Source: Opitutaceae bacterium
Lineage (GTDB): Bacteria > Verrucomicrobiota > Verrucomicrobiia > Opitutales > Opitutaceae
Direction of reading: 5' to 3'
Assembly (NCBI GenBank): GCA_003164715.1
Contig: PLTZ01000076.1
Span: forward strand, 1-64,000
DNA length: 64,000 nt
Shown here piece by piece: positions 1 through 8,806 of this stretch. Every line of letters begins with the position of its first letter. Position 1 is the first letter of the stretch. The notes below the pieces were generated by a model that searched no databases, was not told where the DNA came from, and saw only the letters and a list, made by a program, of their open reading frames with translations. Made by a program: the position numbers and the translations under genes.

Positions 1-172
1 GAATCCCTCCCTCTCCGCCATTTTTGACCGATGGCTCCGGGCTGGCCTTCCGCCGGACGGGCTGCCAGTGGTTCGGCTAGGCCGCGCCTTAGGACCCGTT
101 CGGCCGATTCCCAGAAAAGGCTCGCCTGCGAGTGGCCGCGGGAATTGAAGGGAACGGGCGCCGGCCGGTGTT

Positions 173-931
173 ATGCCGGGCAGATTTCAATCCCTCATGA
201 AGAGCCCCCGAATCCTGGCCTTAGGCGTGCTCGCGCTTTGCAGCCTTGCCGCACGCGCGCAGATTGGGCTTCCCGCCTACGTCCCGATGAGGATCGACCA
301 GACGGTTGAGGCGGCCTATCCGCGCAAGTTGGTCGCGATCGGCCTTAAGAGCGGCGCCGCAAGCCTGGCGATCGCGGTCGATGACGATGGCCGGCTCACG
401 GACACCCTGGTGACGGCGTACTCGCATCCCGCGTTTGCAGAGTCGGCGCTCGGGGCCGTGAAGAGGTGGAAATTCGAGCCGGCGCGCGTTCACGGCGCGG
501 CCCGCAAGTCGAAATCCGACATCACCTTCCGGTTCGAGCTCGAGGGCGTCGTCGTGGTGACGCTGACGCCGATCACCTATGGCGAGCTGGTGCACTTCAA
601 GATCGCCCCGGACAGCGAGGCATACAGCGCGTGCACGCTCGCGCAGCTCGACCGTATCCCCAACCCGACAAAGATCGTGAATCCGGTCTATCCGACCCAG
701 ATGGCGCGAAGCAGCTCAGGCGGGCACATCCACGTGGAGTTCTACATCGACGAGACCGGCCGCGTGCGGATGCCGTCCGTCAGCCGGGAAACGGACGAGG
801 CAAGCGAGGAGCTGTCTGCGGCCGCCATCACGGCCGTGGCGCAGTGGCAGTTCGATCCGCCGACCGCGAAGGGCAAGCCCGTGCTTGTGCTGGCGCAGCA
901 GGACTTCAACTTCAAGCCGGCGGCGCCGTAG
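173..931 (+). CDS. Secreted TonB-family protein with two TonB_C-like domains (start possibly at 197, MKSPRIL)
   Basis: ORF with signal peptide (MKSPRILALGVLALCSLAARA) and two beta-rich modules with TonB_C-like patterns (AYPRKLV...VKRWKFEPA; NPVYPTQM...VAQWQFDPP). Confidence 0.75.
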   Translation: MPGRFQSLMKSPRILALGVLALCSLAARAQIGLPAYVPMRIDQTVEAAYPRKLVAIGLKSGAASLAIAVDDDGRLTDTLVTAYSHPAFAESALGAVKRWKFEPARVHGAARKSKSDITFRFELEGVVVVTLTPITYGELVHFKIAPDSEAYSACTLAQLDRIPNPTKIVNPVYPTQMARSSSGGHIHVEFYIDETGRVRMPSVSRETDEASEELSAAAITAVAQWQFDPPTAKGKPVLVLAQQDFNFKPAAP

Positions 932-948
932 CGCCTGGGCGGACGCCG

Positions 949-1560
949 TCAGCCTCGCGTGGTCTCCTGGAAGAACCCCGCGAGCGCCCTACGCAGCCGC
1001 TGGCGGGCGCGGTACAGGCGGGTCTCGACGCCGCGCTCCGAGCAGCGGGTGATCGAGGCGATCTCCCGGTAGGAGAGGTGCTCGTAGTGGTGGAGCAGCA
1101 CCGTGGCCTTGAGGTCGTGAGGAAGCGCGTCGATTGCCCGCCTGAGCGCGTCCAGCGACTCGTCGCGCACGAGCAGGACGTCCGGCCCGGCCTCGGTCGT
1201 GGCCGGGTACAGCCGCGCCTCTGCGCGCTCGCCGGGGGCCCCGGCGTCGGACGACGCCGAGGCGAAGGAGACGGTCGGGTGTCGCCGCTTCCAGCGGTGG
1301 TGGTTGCGGCAAAGGTTCGCGAGTGTGGTGAACAGCCACGCCGGCAGGTTCGTGTCGGGCCGCAGGCGGCCGCGCCCCTGGTAGAGCCTCACGAAGGTCT
1401 CGGCCACCACGTCCTGGGCGTCGGCCGTGTTCTGGACGTAGCGGTAGGCGAAGCCCATCAGCGGCCGCTGCCACCGGGCGATCAGGTGGTTCAGCGCCGA
1501 CGCGTCGCCCCGCTGCAGGTCGAGAAGGTGTGCGCTTTCGGTGGCGGGCTCGGAGGACAC
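949..1560 (-). CDS. ECF-family RNA polymerase sigma factor
   Basis: Sigma70 region 2 (ADAQDVVAETFVRLYQ) and region 4 (LKATVLLHHYEHLSYREIASITRCSERGVETRLYRARQRLRRAL). Confidence 0.92.
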   Translation of the reverse strand: MSSEPATESAHLLDLQRGDASALNHLIARWQRPLMGFAYRYVQNTADAQDVVAETFVRLYQGRGRLRPDTNLPAWLFTTLANLCRNHHRWKRRHPTVSFASASSDAGAPGERAEARLYPATTEAGPDVLLVRDESLDALRRAIDALPHDLKATVLLHHYEHLSYREIASITRCSERGVETRLYRARQRLRRALAGFFQETTRG

Positions 1561-1577
1561 GTGGCGCGGGGCTGCGC

Positions 1578-2033
1578 TCAGTTTGTCAGCGGACTGTCCT
1601 GCGGCGCCGTGACGGCGACTATCCCGAAGTATCTTTCGCGCTGTTGCGGGGTCATTTCGCTGGCGGCGGCCTGGACGAGCCGGCGCGTCGAATCAAGGCA
1701 GGCGCGGTTGATGTTGCGTCGGACCTCGACGAACTTCGCGAATTCGATGAAGTCGACGCGGTCGGCCGTCCGCCTCGTGTCCTCGAAGGCGGCGAACTCG
1801 GCCTGCATCTGCGCGACCTGCGCGGCGAGCGCGCGCAGGCGGGGGCTCGAGGCCTCGTGGAGCTCCCTGATCCGCGCGAACTGGGCGTCGCTCAGGCCGA
1901 GTTCCGAGCGCATCCAGCCGAGCTGCCCGTCGATCGTGCCGGGATCTGCGGGCTGGTGGAGCCGGAAGTAGACCACGTGCGCGGCAACGCCCACGGCCAC
2001 GCCGAGCAGGAGGACGAGGCCGCCGCGCCTCAT
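1578..2033 (-). CDS. Periplasmic heavy-metal-sensor-like (CnrX/Spy/CpxP-type) protein
   Basis: N-terminal membrane anchor plus helical LSDAQFARIRELHEASSPRLRAL and MTPQQRERYFGIV motifs; next to ECF sigma gene. Confidence 0.7.
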   Translation of the reverse strand: MRRGGLVLLLGVAVGVAAHVVYFRLHQPADPGTIDGQLGWMRSELGLSDAQFARIRELHEASSPRLRALAAQVAQMQAEFAAFEDTRRTADRVDFIEFAKFVEVRRNINRACLDSTRRLVQAAASEMTPQQRERYFGIVAVTAPQDSPLTN

Positions 2034-2410
2034 GGCTGCCTTGCGACCGCGTCCGCCTTCATGAGCGGGTCGATCAGTTGAAGGTAGCTCCGGGCGAGCT
2101 GAGCGCTGTGCGCGCGCTGCTCCCGGTTCACGCGGACCTCGGCCATGAAAAGGCCGAGGAGCGCGCAGCTGACGACGAAGAGGATGGCGAAGGGTGGCCG
2201 TGAGAGCCAGGCTTCGATCCCGGCCCAGATTCCGCCGCCTCGGTCCTTCTCCTCAAGCTCGATGCGTCGCCAGACCTCCGCGGCGATGCTCGGCTGCGGC
2301 AGGTCGGGCTCCTTCCAGCGGTCGAGCAGGGGGTCGAGGGGATCGGGTGGGAGGGGCATGGTTCCGGGGATGATTTCGGCGGCAAACCGCATAACACCAT
2401 CCGGGTGCAA
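2030..2410 (-). CDS. Small single-TM protein, putative anti-sigma factor (start uncertain, 2392 or 2410)
   Basis: Single TM segment (PPFAILFVVSCALLGLFMAEV), cytoplasmic N-terminus, overlaps the CnrX-like gene by 4 nt and precedes the sigma gene. Confidence 0.55.
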   Translation of the reverse strand: MHPDGVMRFAAEIIPGTMPLPPDPLDPLLDRWKEPDLPQPSIAAEVWRRIELEEKDRGGGIWAGIEAWLSRPPFAILFVVSCALLGLFMAEVRVNREQRAHSAQLARSYLQLIDPLMKADAVARQP

Positions 2411-2582
2411 AGTCCTCCAAAAATTCGAGCCGCGGAAGGCGGGCTGCCCCCAAGCCGGTTTGACTCCGCCGCGCCGTTCGGCGATCTAGACGTCCCGGGA
2501 AGCCACCTTCCCGTCACGTGAACGCAAATCTCTTCCCCAAGATGGGTTACGCCTCGGGGCAGGTCCCTGGGGCGAAGGGCGC

Positions 2583-4532
2583 ATGACCGCCGGGCACCTG
2601 CTCCTCTTCGCCGCGCTGGCCATGCTCGTGAGCGCCCTGACCGGGCGCTTTGCGAGGCGCATTTGGCTCGCGTCGACGATCGCCGGGGCTGTGGCGGCTT
2701 TGGCGGCGGCGGTCTGGGTGTTGGCGGGCGGCGCCGAGTTCGAGTGGCGGAGCGGATTTCCGGTCGGCGGCGAGCCGCTGCACGTGCGCTTTGACGCGAT
2801 CAGCGCCTTCTTCATCGCCCTGCTGAGCATTGTGGGGGGGGCGTGCGCGGTCTATTCGAGCGAGTACTGGACGGACGAGGCGCACCCGCGCTCGGCCCGC
2901 GCCGGGCGCGTCTGGTGGAGCGGACTCCTGATGAGCCTGGGCGCCGTGCTGCTCTCCTCCAACGGGCTTCACTTCCTCGTCGCCTGGGAGCTCTTTGCGG
3001 TCAGCTGCTATTTTCTCATCACGCTCGACCGCCAAAGGGCCGAGACGCGCCAGGCGGGCTGGCTCTTCCTCGCCGCCTCGCATGCGGCGACCCTGTGCCT
3101 GTTTGCGTTCTTCGCCACCATGGCCGCCCGGACGGGCAGCTGGGAGCTCGGGCCGATGCGCGAGCGCTCCGACCTGTCGCCGCTGTTCTGGCTCGCGCTG
3201 CTCGGATTCGGCGTGAAGGCCGGCATGTTCCCGCTGCACATCTGGCTGCCCTCGGCCCACGCGAACGCCCCGAGTCACGTCTCGGCGGTTCTGTCCGGCG
3301 TCGCCATCAAGGCGGGCATCTACGGCCTCGTCCGCTTCAGCGGCTGGCTGCCCCCGCCGGCCGGCGCGGGCTGGGTCGTGGCGGCCCTCGGGGTGGCGAG
3401 CGCGGTGCTCGGCGTCGCCTTCGCGCTGGGGCAGCACGACCTGAAGCGGCTCCTGGCCTACCACAGCGTCGAGAACATCGGCATCATCCTGATCGGGCTC
3501 GGATTTGCGCTCGTGGCGCGGGCGCAGGGCAATGCGGCATGGGGCCTTCTGGCGCTCGCAGGGGCTCTCCTGCACGTCTGGAACCACGGGCTGTTCAAGT
3601 CGCTTCTCTTCCTCGGCTCGGGCTCGGTCGTGCACGCCACGGGGACGCGCGAGATGAGCCTGCTTGGGGGCCTTTGGCGCGCGATGCCGTGGACCGCCGG
3701 GCTGTTCATGCTCGGAGCGGTCGCCATTTCGGGCCTGCCGCCGCTCAACGGCTTCATCAGCGAATGGCTCGTGTTCCTTGGGCTCTTTGACGCGGTGAAC
3801 TCCCCCGGGAGCGTCGCGCTCGCCACGATTCCGGCGCTGGTCCTGCTCGGCATGACGGGCGCGCTGGCGCTGGCGTGCTTCACGAAGGTGTGCGGCATCG
3901 TGTTCCTCGGCCAGCCGCGCTCCGGCGCCGCCGAGCGCGCGCGCGAATGCGGGCCGCTCATGATCGGTCCGATGATCGTGCTCGCGGCGGCCTGCCTCGC
4001 CATCGGCCTGGCGCCGGCCTTCTTTTATTTGGCGGTGGCGCGAGCGGCCGCTGAGTGGAATCCCGCCTGGGGCGGCGTGGGGGGACCAGCGTCCCTCGGG
4101 ACCCTCGGGCTCGCCAACATCCTTCTTCTTCTTGTCGGCGCGCTCGCGGCGACGCTCCTCTGGTGGCGCACAATCCGCGCCGGGTTGAGGCGGGCCCCCA
4201 CTTGGGATTGCGGCTACGCTAAGCCGACGGCGAGGATGCAATACACCGCGGGCTCGTTTGCGGGTATCATCAACGAGTGGTTTGCGTGGATCCTGCGGCC
4301 CTGGCGCGAGGAGCGCAGACCCGAGGGGGCGTTTCCCTCCGGCGCCAGCCTCGTGGACCACACGCCGGAGACGGTGCTCGAGCACCTGGTGGAGCCCGCC
4401 GGCGAGGTCGTCATGAGGATCTCCGGCCTTGCGCGGCGCCTGCAGCACGGGCGCCTCCAGTCGTACCTGCTTTACATCGTGATCGGCCTGATCGCGGTCG
4501 CGGCGCTGGTGCTGAGGGCCAACGGCCCGTAG
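2583..4532 (+). CDS. Proton-conducting antiporter-like subunit (HyfB/NuoL family), paralog 1
   Basis: Multi-TM; WELFAVSCYFLITL, FGVKAGMFPLHIWLPSAHANAPSHVSAVLSGVAIKAGIYG, DLKRLLAYHSVENIGIILIG. Confidence 0.92.
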   Translation: MTAGHLLLFAALAMLVSALTGRFARRIWLASTIAGAVAALAAAVWVLAGGAEFEWRSGFPVGGEPLHVRFDAISAFFIALLSIVGGACAVYSSEYWTDEAHPRSARAGRVWWSGLLMSLGAVLLSSNGLHFLVAWELFAVSCYFLITLDRQRAETRQAGWLFLAASHAATLCLFAFFATMAARTGSWELGPMRERSDLSPLFWLALLGFGVKAGMFPLHIWLPSAHANAPSHVSAVLSGVAIKAGIYGLVRFSGWLPPPAGAGWVVAALGVASAVLGVAFALGQHDLKRLLAYHSVENIGIILIGLGFALVARAQGNAAWGLLALAGALLHVWNHGLFKSLLFLGSGSVVHATGTREMSLLGGLWRAMPWTAGLFMLGAVAISGLPPLNGFISEWLVFLGLFDAVNSPGSVALATIPALVLLGMTGALALACFTKVCGIVFLGQPRSGAAERARECGPLMIGPMIVLAAACLAIGLAPAFFYLAVARAAAEWNPAWGGVGGPASLGTLGLANILLLLVGALAATLLWWRTIRAGLRRAPTWDCGYAKPTARMQYTAGSFAGIINEWFAWILRPWREERRPEGAFPSGASLVDHTPETVLEHLVEPAGEVVMRISGLARRLQHGRLQSYLLYIVIGLIAVAALVLRANGP

Positions 4533-4609
4533 GATCCCGGGCCTGCCTTGGCCCGCCGAAAAGTTGATCGCCATCGCCGGCCCAACTGCGGCAAGATCGA
4601 CCCTCACCA

Positions 4610-5317
4610 ATGTACTTGAACCTGATCCAGATTGCCGAGTCGTTCGGCGTGTCCGAGAAGGTCGTGGAGGACTGGATCCGTCGCGAAGGTCTTCCGCACA
4701 CGCCCGACGGCGGCAGGCTCCTGTTCGACCGTGCGCAGGTCGCGAACTGGGCGGCGGTGCGGGGGCTGGCGGCGAAGGCTGGCTTCCTCGCGCCGGTGAC
4801 CCCTGCCTTCGCGACGGGCTTCGCAATCGAGCCGCTGCTGCGCTCGGGCGGGATCTGGCGCGACGTGGCCGCGGCGGACGTGACCGGGGTCTTCGCGCGA
4901 ATCGTCTCCTCGCTGCCGGGCGTGACCCCTGCGCTGCGCCTGTTTCTCAGCCAAAGGCTCTGCGCGAAGGGCGGGGTCAACATCGCCCCGGTGGGGGGCG
5001 GGTTTGCGCTGCCGCACCCGAGCGCCCGCATCGCTCTCGGCCGGGACTCGGGCACGGTGGCGCTCATCCTCCTGCGGGATGCGCTTGAACTGACCGAGCC
5101 GCAGGCCGACGCGGTGCCCGTCACGCGCCTTTTCTTCTTCATTGCGCCGACCCCCCGCGCCCATCTCGACATCCTGGGGAGGCTCAGCCGCAGCCTCGTG
5201 CGCGGGCCCCTGCGCGAGGTGGTGATCCGCGGCGGTGCCGACGAGGAGGTATTCGCGGCCGCCGCCGCGGCTGACAGGGCCGCGCCGGGCGCGGCCGGCG
5301 GGGAAGCCGCATCGTGA
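4610..5317 (+). CDS. HTH (excisionase/MerR-like) - PTS EIIA (fructose/nitrogen type) fusion protein
   Basis: N-term NLIQIAESFGVSEKVVEDWIRREGLPHTPDGGRLLFDRAQVANW; C-term EIIA motif GFALPHPSAR containing the phosphorylatable His. Confidence 0.85.
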   Translation: MYLNLIQIAESFGVSEKVVEDWIRREGLPHTPDGGRLLFDRAQVANWAAVRGLAAKAGFLAPVTPAFATGFAIEPLLRSGGIWRDVAAADVTGVFARIVSSLPGVTPALRLFLSQRLCAKGGVNIAPVGGGFALPHPSARIALGRDSGTVALILLRDALELTEPQADAVPVTRLFFFIAPTPRAHLDILGRLSRSLVRGPLREVVIRGGADEEVFAAAAAADRAAPGAAGGEAAS

Positions 5318-7263
5318 CGGCGGGGCCGCCTCTGCTGCTGGCCGCGCTTTGCCTCGTCTCGGGCGCTGCGTTCGGCCGCCGAAACCCGCGGCTATGGCTC
5401 GCGCTGACCCTGGGCGCCATGGCGGCGGCGTTTGCGGCCGCGCTTCTCGTGGGCGTCGGCGCCGCGGACTGGGAGTGGCGCAGCTCGCTTGCCCCCGGGG
5501 GCGAGCCGGTCCACGTCCGCCTGGACGGGCTCAGCGCGCTCTTTCTTGCGCTCCTGTGCGTCGTCGGAGGGGCGGCCGCGGTCTTCTCGCGCGGGTACTG
5601 GGCCGACGCGGGCCATCCCGGCTCTGCACCGGCCAACCGGATGTGGATGAGCCTGCTCCTTGCCGCGATGGGGTTCGTGCTGCTGGCGTCGAACGGCCTG
5701 CACTTCCTCATCGGCTGGGAGCTGTTCACGGTGAGCGCGTACTTCCTGATCACGCTCGAGCGGGAGCACCGGGCGGTGCGGGCTGCGGGCTGGCTGTATC
5801 TGGCGGCGTCGCACGCCGGGACCCTTTGCCTGTTCGCGTTCTTTGCGGCGCTCTCGGTGCGGACGGGTAGCTGGGACCTCGGTCCCCTGCGCGAGCGCGC
5901 CGACCTGGCGCCGCTGTTCTGGCTTGCGCTCTTCGGGTTCGGCGTGAAGGGCGGCATGTTCCCGCTCCACGCATGGCTTCCCTCGGCCCATGCGAACGCG
6001 CCGAGCCATGTCTCCGCGCTGATGTCGGGCGTCGCGATCAACATGGGGCTCTACGGTATCCTGCGGTTCAGCGGCTGGCTGCCGGTTCCCGCGGGTGCCG
6101 GTTGGGCCGTCATCGGCATCGGGGCGGCCGGGGCGCTGCTAGGGATAGCCCTGGCGTTCGTGCAGACCGACCTCAAGCGGCTCCTCGCCTACTGCTCGGT
6201 CGAGAACGTGGGCGTCATCCTGATAGGCCTCGGCGGGGCGCTCCTCGGCGTGACGCACGGCGACGAGCCCTGGGCCGAGCTGGCGCTGGCCGGGGCCCTG
6301 CTTCACGTCTGGAACCACGGTCTCTCGAAGGCGCTGCTTTTCTTTGGCGCGGGCTCGGTGCTTCACGCCACCGGCAAGCGGGAGATGACACAGATGGGGG
6401 GGCTTTGGCGCGCGATGCCGTGGACGGCGGGGTTGTTTGCCTTCGGCGCCCTGGCGATCTCGGGGCTTCCCCCGCTCAACGGGTTCGTCGGCGAGTGGCT
6501 CGTGTACCTCGGCCTACTGAACGCGGCGGCGAGCCGCGGCTCCGCGGTGTGGGCCGTGATACCGGCGGTGATCGTCCTCGGCATGGCGGGCGCCTTGGCG
6601 CTGGCGACGTTCGTGAAGGCGGGCGCGACGGTCTTTCTCGGGGCGCCGCGCACGAGGGCGGCGCAGGACGCCCGCGAGTGCGGGCCGCTGATGGCTGCGC
6701 CGATGCTGGCCCTTGCGGGCGCATGCGCGGCGATCGGGCTGGCCCCGGTCCTCTTCTGGAGGCCGCTCGAGCGGGCCGCGGGCTCGTGGCACCCGCAGTG
6801 GGTCGACTCGGGGGCGCCGGCGCCGCTCGCCGCGCTCGGCGCGGCCCACGTTGCGATGGCCGTCGCCGGCTTCGCCGCGGCGGCGTTCCTCTGGAGGAAG
6901 GTCCGCGTAAACGGCGTCCGGCGGGCGCCGACCTGGGACTGCGGCTATGCGACGCCCACGGCCCGCATGCAGTACTCGGGCGGCTCCTTCAGCGGGATCG
7001 CGATGGGATGGTTCGCCGGGATCCTGGCGCCAGAGCGCACCCGGCACCGTCCGCACGGGCCGTTCCCCGTCCGCGCGAGCTGGCTGGAGCGGGTGCCGGA
7101 CACGGTGCTTGAGCGGGTGATGGCGCCCGCGGGCGGCGCGGTGATGCGTGTGTCGAGCGCGACCCGCAGGCTGCAGCACGGCAGACTCCAATTCTACATC
7201 GTGTATTTGCTGTGCGGCCTCACAGTTGTGGCGCTCTTGACGTGGATAGGAGCCGGGCAATGA
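5314..7263 (+). CDS. Proton-conducting antiporter-like subunit (HyfB/NuoL family), paralog 2
   Basis: Same length as 2583..4532 (649 aa) and clearly homologous along its length (WELFTVSAYFLITL, FGVKGGMFPLHAWLPSAHANAPSHVSALMSG). Confidence 0.92.
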   Translation: MTAGPPLLLAALCLVSGAAFGRRNPRLWLALTLGAMAAAFAAALLVGVGAADWEWRSSLAPGGEPVHVRLDGLSALFLALLCVVGGAAAVFSRGYWADAGHPGSAPANRMWMSLLLAAMGFVLLASNGLHFLIGWELFTVSAYFLITLEREHRAVRAAGWLYLAASHAGTLCLFAFFAALSVRTGSWDLGPLRERADLAPLFWLALFGFGVKGGMFPLHAWLPSAHANAPSHVSALMSGVAINMGLYGILRFSGWLPVPAGAGWAVIGIGAAGALLGIALAFVQTDLKRLLAYCSVENVGVILIGLGGALLGVTHGDEPWAELALAGALLHVWNHGLSKALLFFGAGSVLHATGKREMTQMGGLWRAMPWTAGLFAFGALAISGLPPLNGFVGEWLVYLGLLNAAASRGSAVWAVIPAVIVLGMAGALALATFVKAGATVFLGAPRTRAAQDARECGPLMAAPMLALAGACAAIGLAPVLFWRPLERAAGSWHPQWVDSGAPAPLAALGAAHVAMAVAGFAAAAFLWRKVRVNGVRRAPTWDCGYATPTARMQYSGGSFSGIAMGWFAGILAPERTRHRPHGPFPVRASWLERVPDTVLERVMAPAGGAVMRVSSATRRLQHGRLQFYIVYLLCGLTVVALLTWIGAGQ

Positions 7264-8168
7264 CGTTCATCCTCGAGACCCTTCTTCGTTTGGCAGCGTG
7301 GCTCCTCGCGGCCCCGCTGCTTCCGGGCATCATCAACAAGGTGAAGGCATGGATCGCGGGGCGCCGCGGGCCGCCGGTGCTGCAGCTCTACTACGACCTG
7401 GCGCGGCTCTGGGGCAAGGGCGTCGTCATGAGTACGCTCGCGTCGCCCGGGTTCATTGTGGGCCCAGCCGTGGCGTGGGTGGCCCTGGTGGGTGCCGCGC
7501 TCATCATGCCCCTAGGGGGAGCGGGGGGGGCGCTCAGCTTCCGGGGCGACGTGCTGCTGCTCGTCTACTTGCTCGCCCTGGCGAGGTTCTGCACCGCGTG
7601 GGCCGCGCTTGAGACCGGCTCGGCCTTCGAAGGCATGGGCGCAGCCCGCGAGGTGAGCTACGCGGTGCTGTCCGAGGTGGCCCTGATCACGGCGGTGCTG
7701 TCGCTCAGCGTCCAGACCGGCAACGTGACGCTGACCGACATGCTGGCGCTGTCGGTCGGCTCGGGGGCTGTGCTCCTGGCGGCGGGCCTGTTCGCCGTGC
7801 TCCTCGCGGAAAACTGCCGGGTGCCGTTCGACGACCCGAACACGCACCTGGAGCTCACGATGATCCACGAGGCCATGATCCTCGACCACAGCGGCCCGCC
7901 CCTGGCGGTGATCCTGCACGGGGCGTCGCTCAAGCTCCTACTCTTTGCCGTGCTGCTGAGCCAAGTGGTGCTGCCCCTGGGGCGGCTGTCGCCGCTCGCC
8001 GCGGCCGGAGCGCTCGTGGGCACCGTGCTCGGCGTGACGGTTGCCATCGGGCTCGTTGAGTCGCTGACGGCGCGCTTCGCCTTCCGGCGCGTGCCGCTGC
8101 TCCTCACGGCCGCGTTCCTGCTGTGCCTTTTCGCACTGCTGCTCGCGAGGAAGGGGGGCGTGGGTTGA
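7260..8168 (+). CDS. HyfC/NuoH-like membrane subunit
   Basis: ATG at 7260 overlaps upstream TGA; NuoH/HyfC pattern (AWIAGRRGPPVLQLYYDLARLWGKG; CRVPFDDPNTHLELTMIHEAMILDHSGP). Confidence 0.9.
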   Translation: MTFILETLLRLAAWLLAAPLLPGIINKVKAWIAGRRGPPVLQLYYDLARLWGKGVVMSTLASPGFIVGPAVAWVALVGAALIMPLGGAGGALSFRGDVLLLVYLLALARFCTAWAALETGSAFEGMGAAREVSYAVLSEVALITAVLSLSVQTGNVTLTDMLALSVGSGAVLLAAGLFAVLLAENCRVPFDDPNTHLELTMIHEAMILDHSGPPLAVILHGASLKLLLFAVLLSQVVLPLGRLSPLAAAGALVGTVLGVTVAIGLVESLTARFAFRRVPLLLTAAFLLCLFALLLARKGGVG

Positions 8169-8806
8169 ACTCGACGCTCAACCTCCTGATCGGCATGGCG
8201 ATGGGCCTGAACCTGCTGGCGCTCGGCGGCAGCCGAGTGCCGCAGGTGATACGCGCGGTTGCCGTGCAGGGGATCGTGCTCGGTGTCTTGCCGCTGCTTC
8301 TGGAGCACGACTTTGGCTGGCTGGTCGCTCTGGTCGCGGTGATCACGGTGATGGTCAAGGGATTCCTCATCCCCGGGCTCCTGAACCGCGCGATGCGCGC
8401 CGCAAAGATCGAGCGTGAGATCGATCCGTTCATCGGATTCGTGCCGTCGCTGCTGCTCGGGGCGGGCGGGACGATCGCGGCGGTCGCCGGGGCTCGGATG
8501 CTGCCGCTGCTCCCCGAGCACGCCGGGACGCTCCTGGTGCCCGGCGCGCTGGCGTCCATCTTCACGGGCTTCATCCTTCTGATCGGCCGCGCGAAGGCGA
8601 TCTCTCAGGTCTGCGGCTACCTGATCCTAGAGAACGGGATCTACCTGTTCGGCCTGCTGCTGATCCGCTCGACGCCCCTCCTGGTGGAGTCGGGGATACT
8701 GCTGGACCTCACCGTGGGCGTCTTTGTCATCGGCATCATCGTCGACCGGATCCAGAGGGCGTTCGACTCGCTCGACACCCGCAAGCTCACCGTGCTCCGC
8801 GAATGA
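8165..8806 (+). CDS. HyfE-like membrane subunit (probable TTG start at 8165)
   Basis: HyfE/NuoK-like multi-TM protein, TTGA overlap with upstream stop, collinear with hyf genes. Confidence 0.8.
   Translation: MNSTLNLLIGMAMGLNLLALGGSRVPQVIRAVAVQGIVLGVLPLLLEHDFGWLVALVAVITVMVKGFLIPGLLNRAMRAAKIEREIDPFIGFVPSLLLGAGGTIAAVAGARMLPLLPEHAGTLLVPGALASIFTGFILLIGRAKAISQVCGYLILENGIYLFGLLLIRSTPLLVESGILLDLTVGVFVIGIIVDRIQRAFDSLDTRKLTVLRE

Noticed and set aside
1-172. Leading region checked for an RNA gene or gene end
   Set aside because: No tRNA-like cloverleaf or coherent coding signal; ORF 31..309 is Arg-rich and overlaps the TonB-like gene in another frame.
2547-4826. 759-aa minus-strand ORF antisense to HyfB paralog 1
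   Set aside because: Arg/Pro/Gly/Glu-rich translation with no domain pattern; typical GC-rich shadow frame of a strong sense gene.
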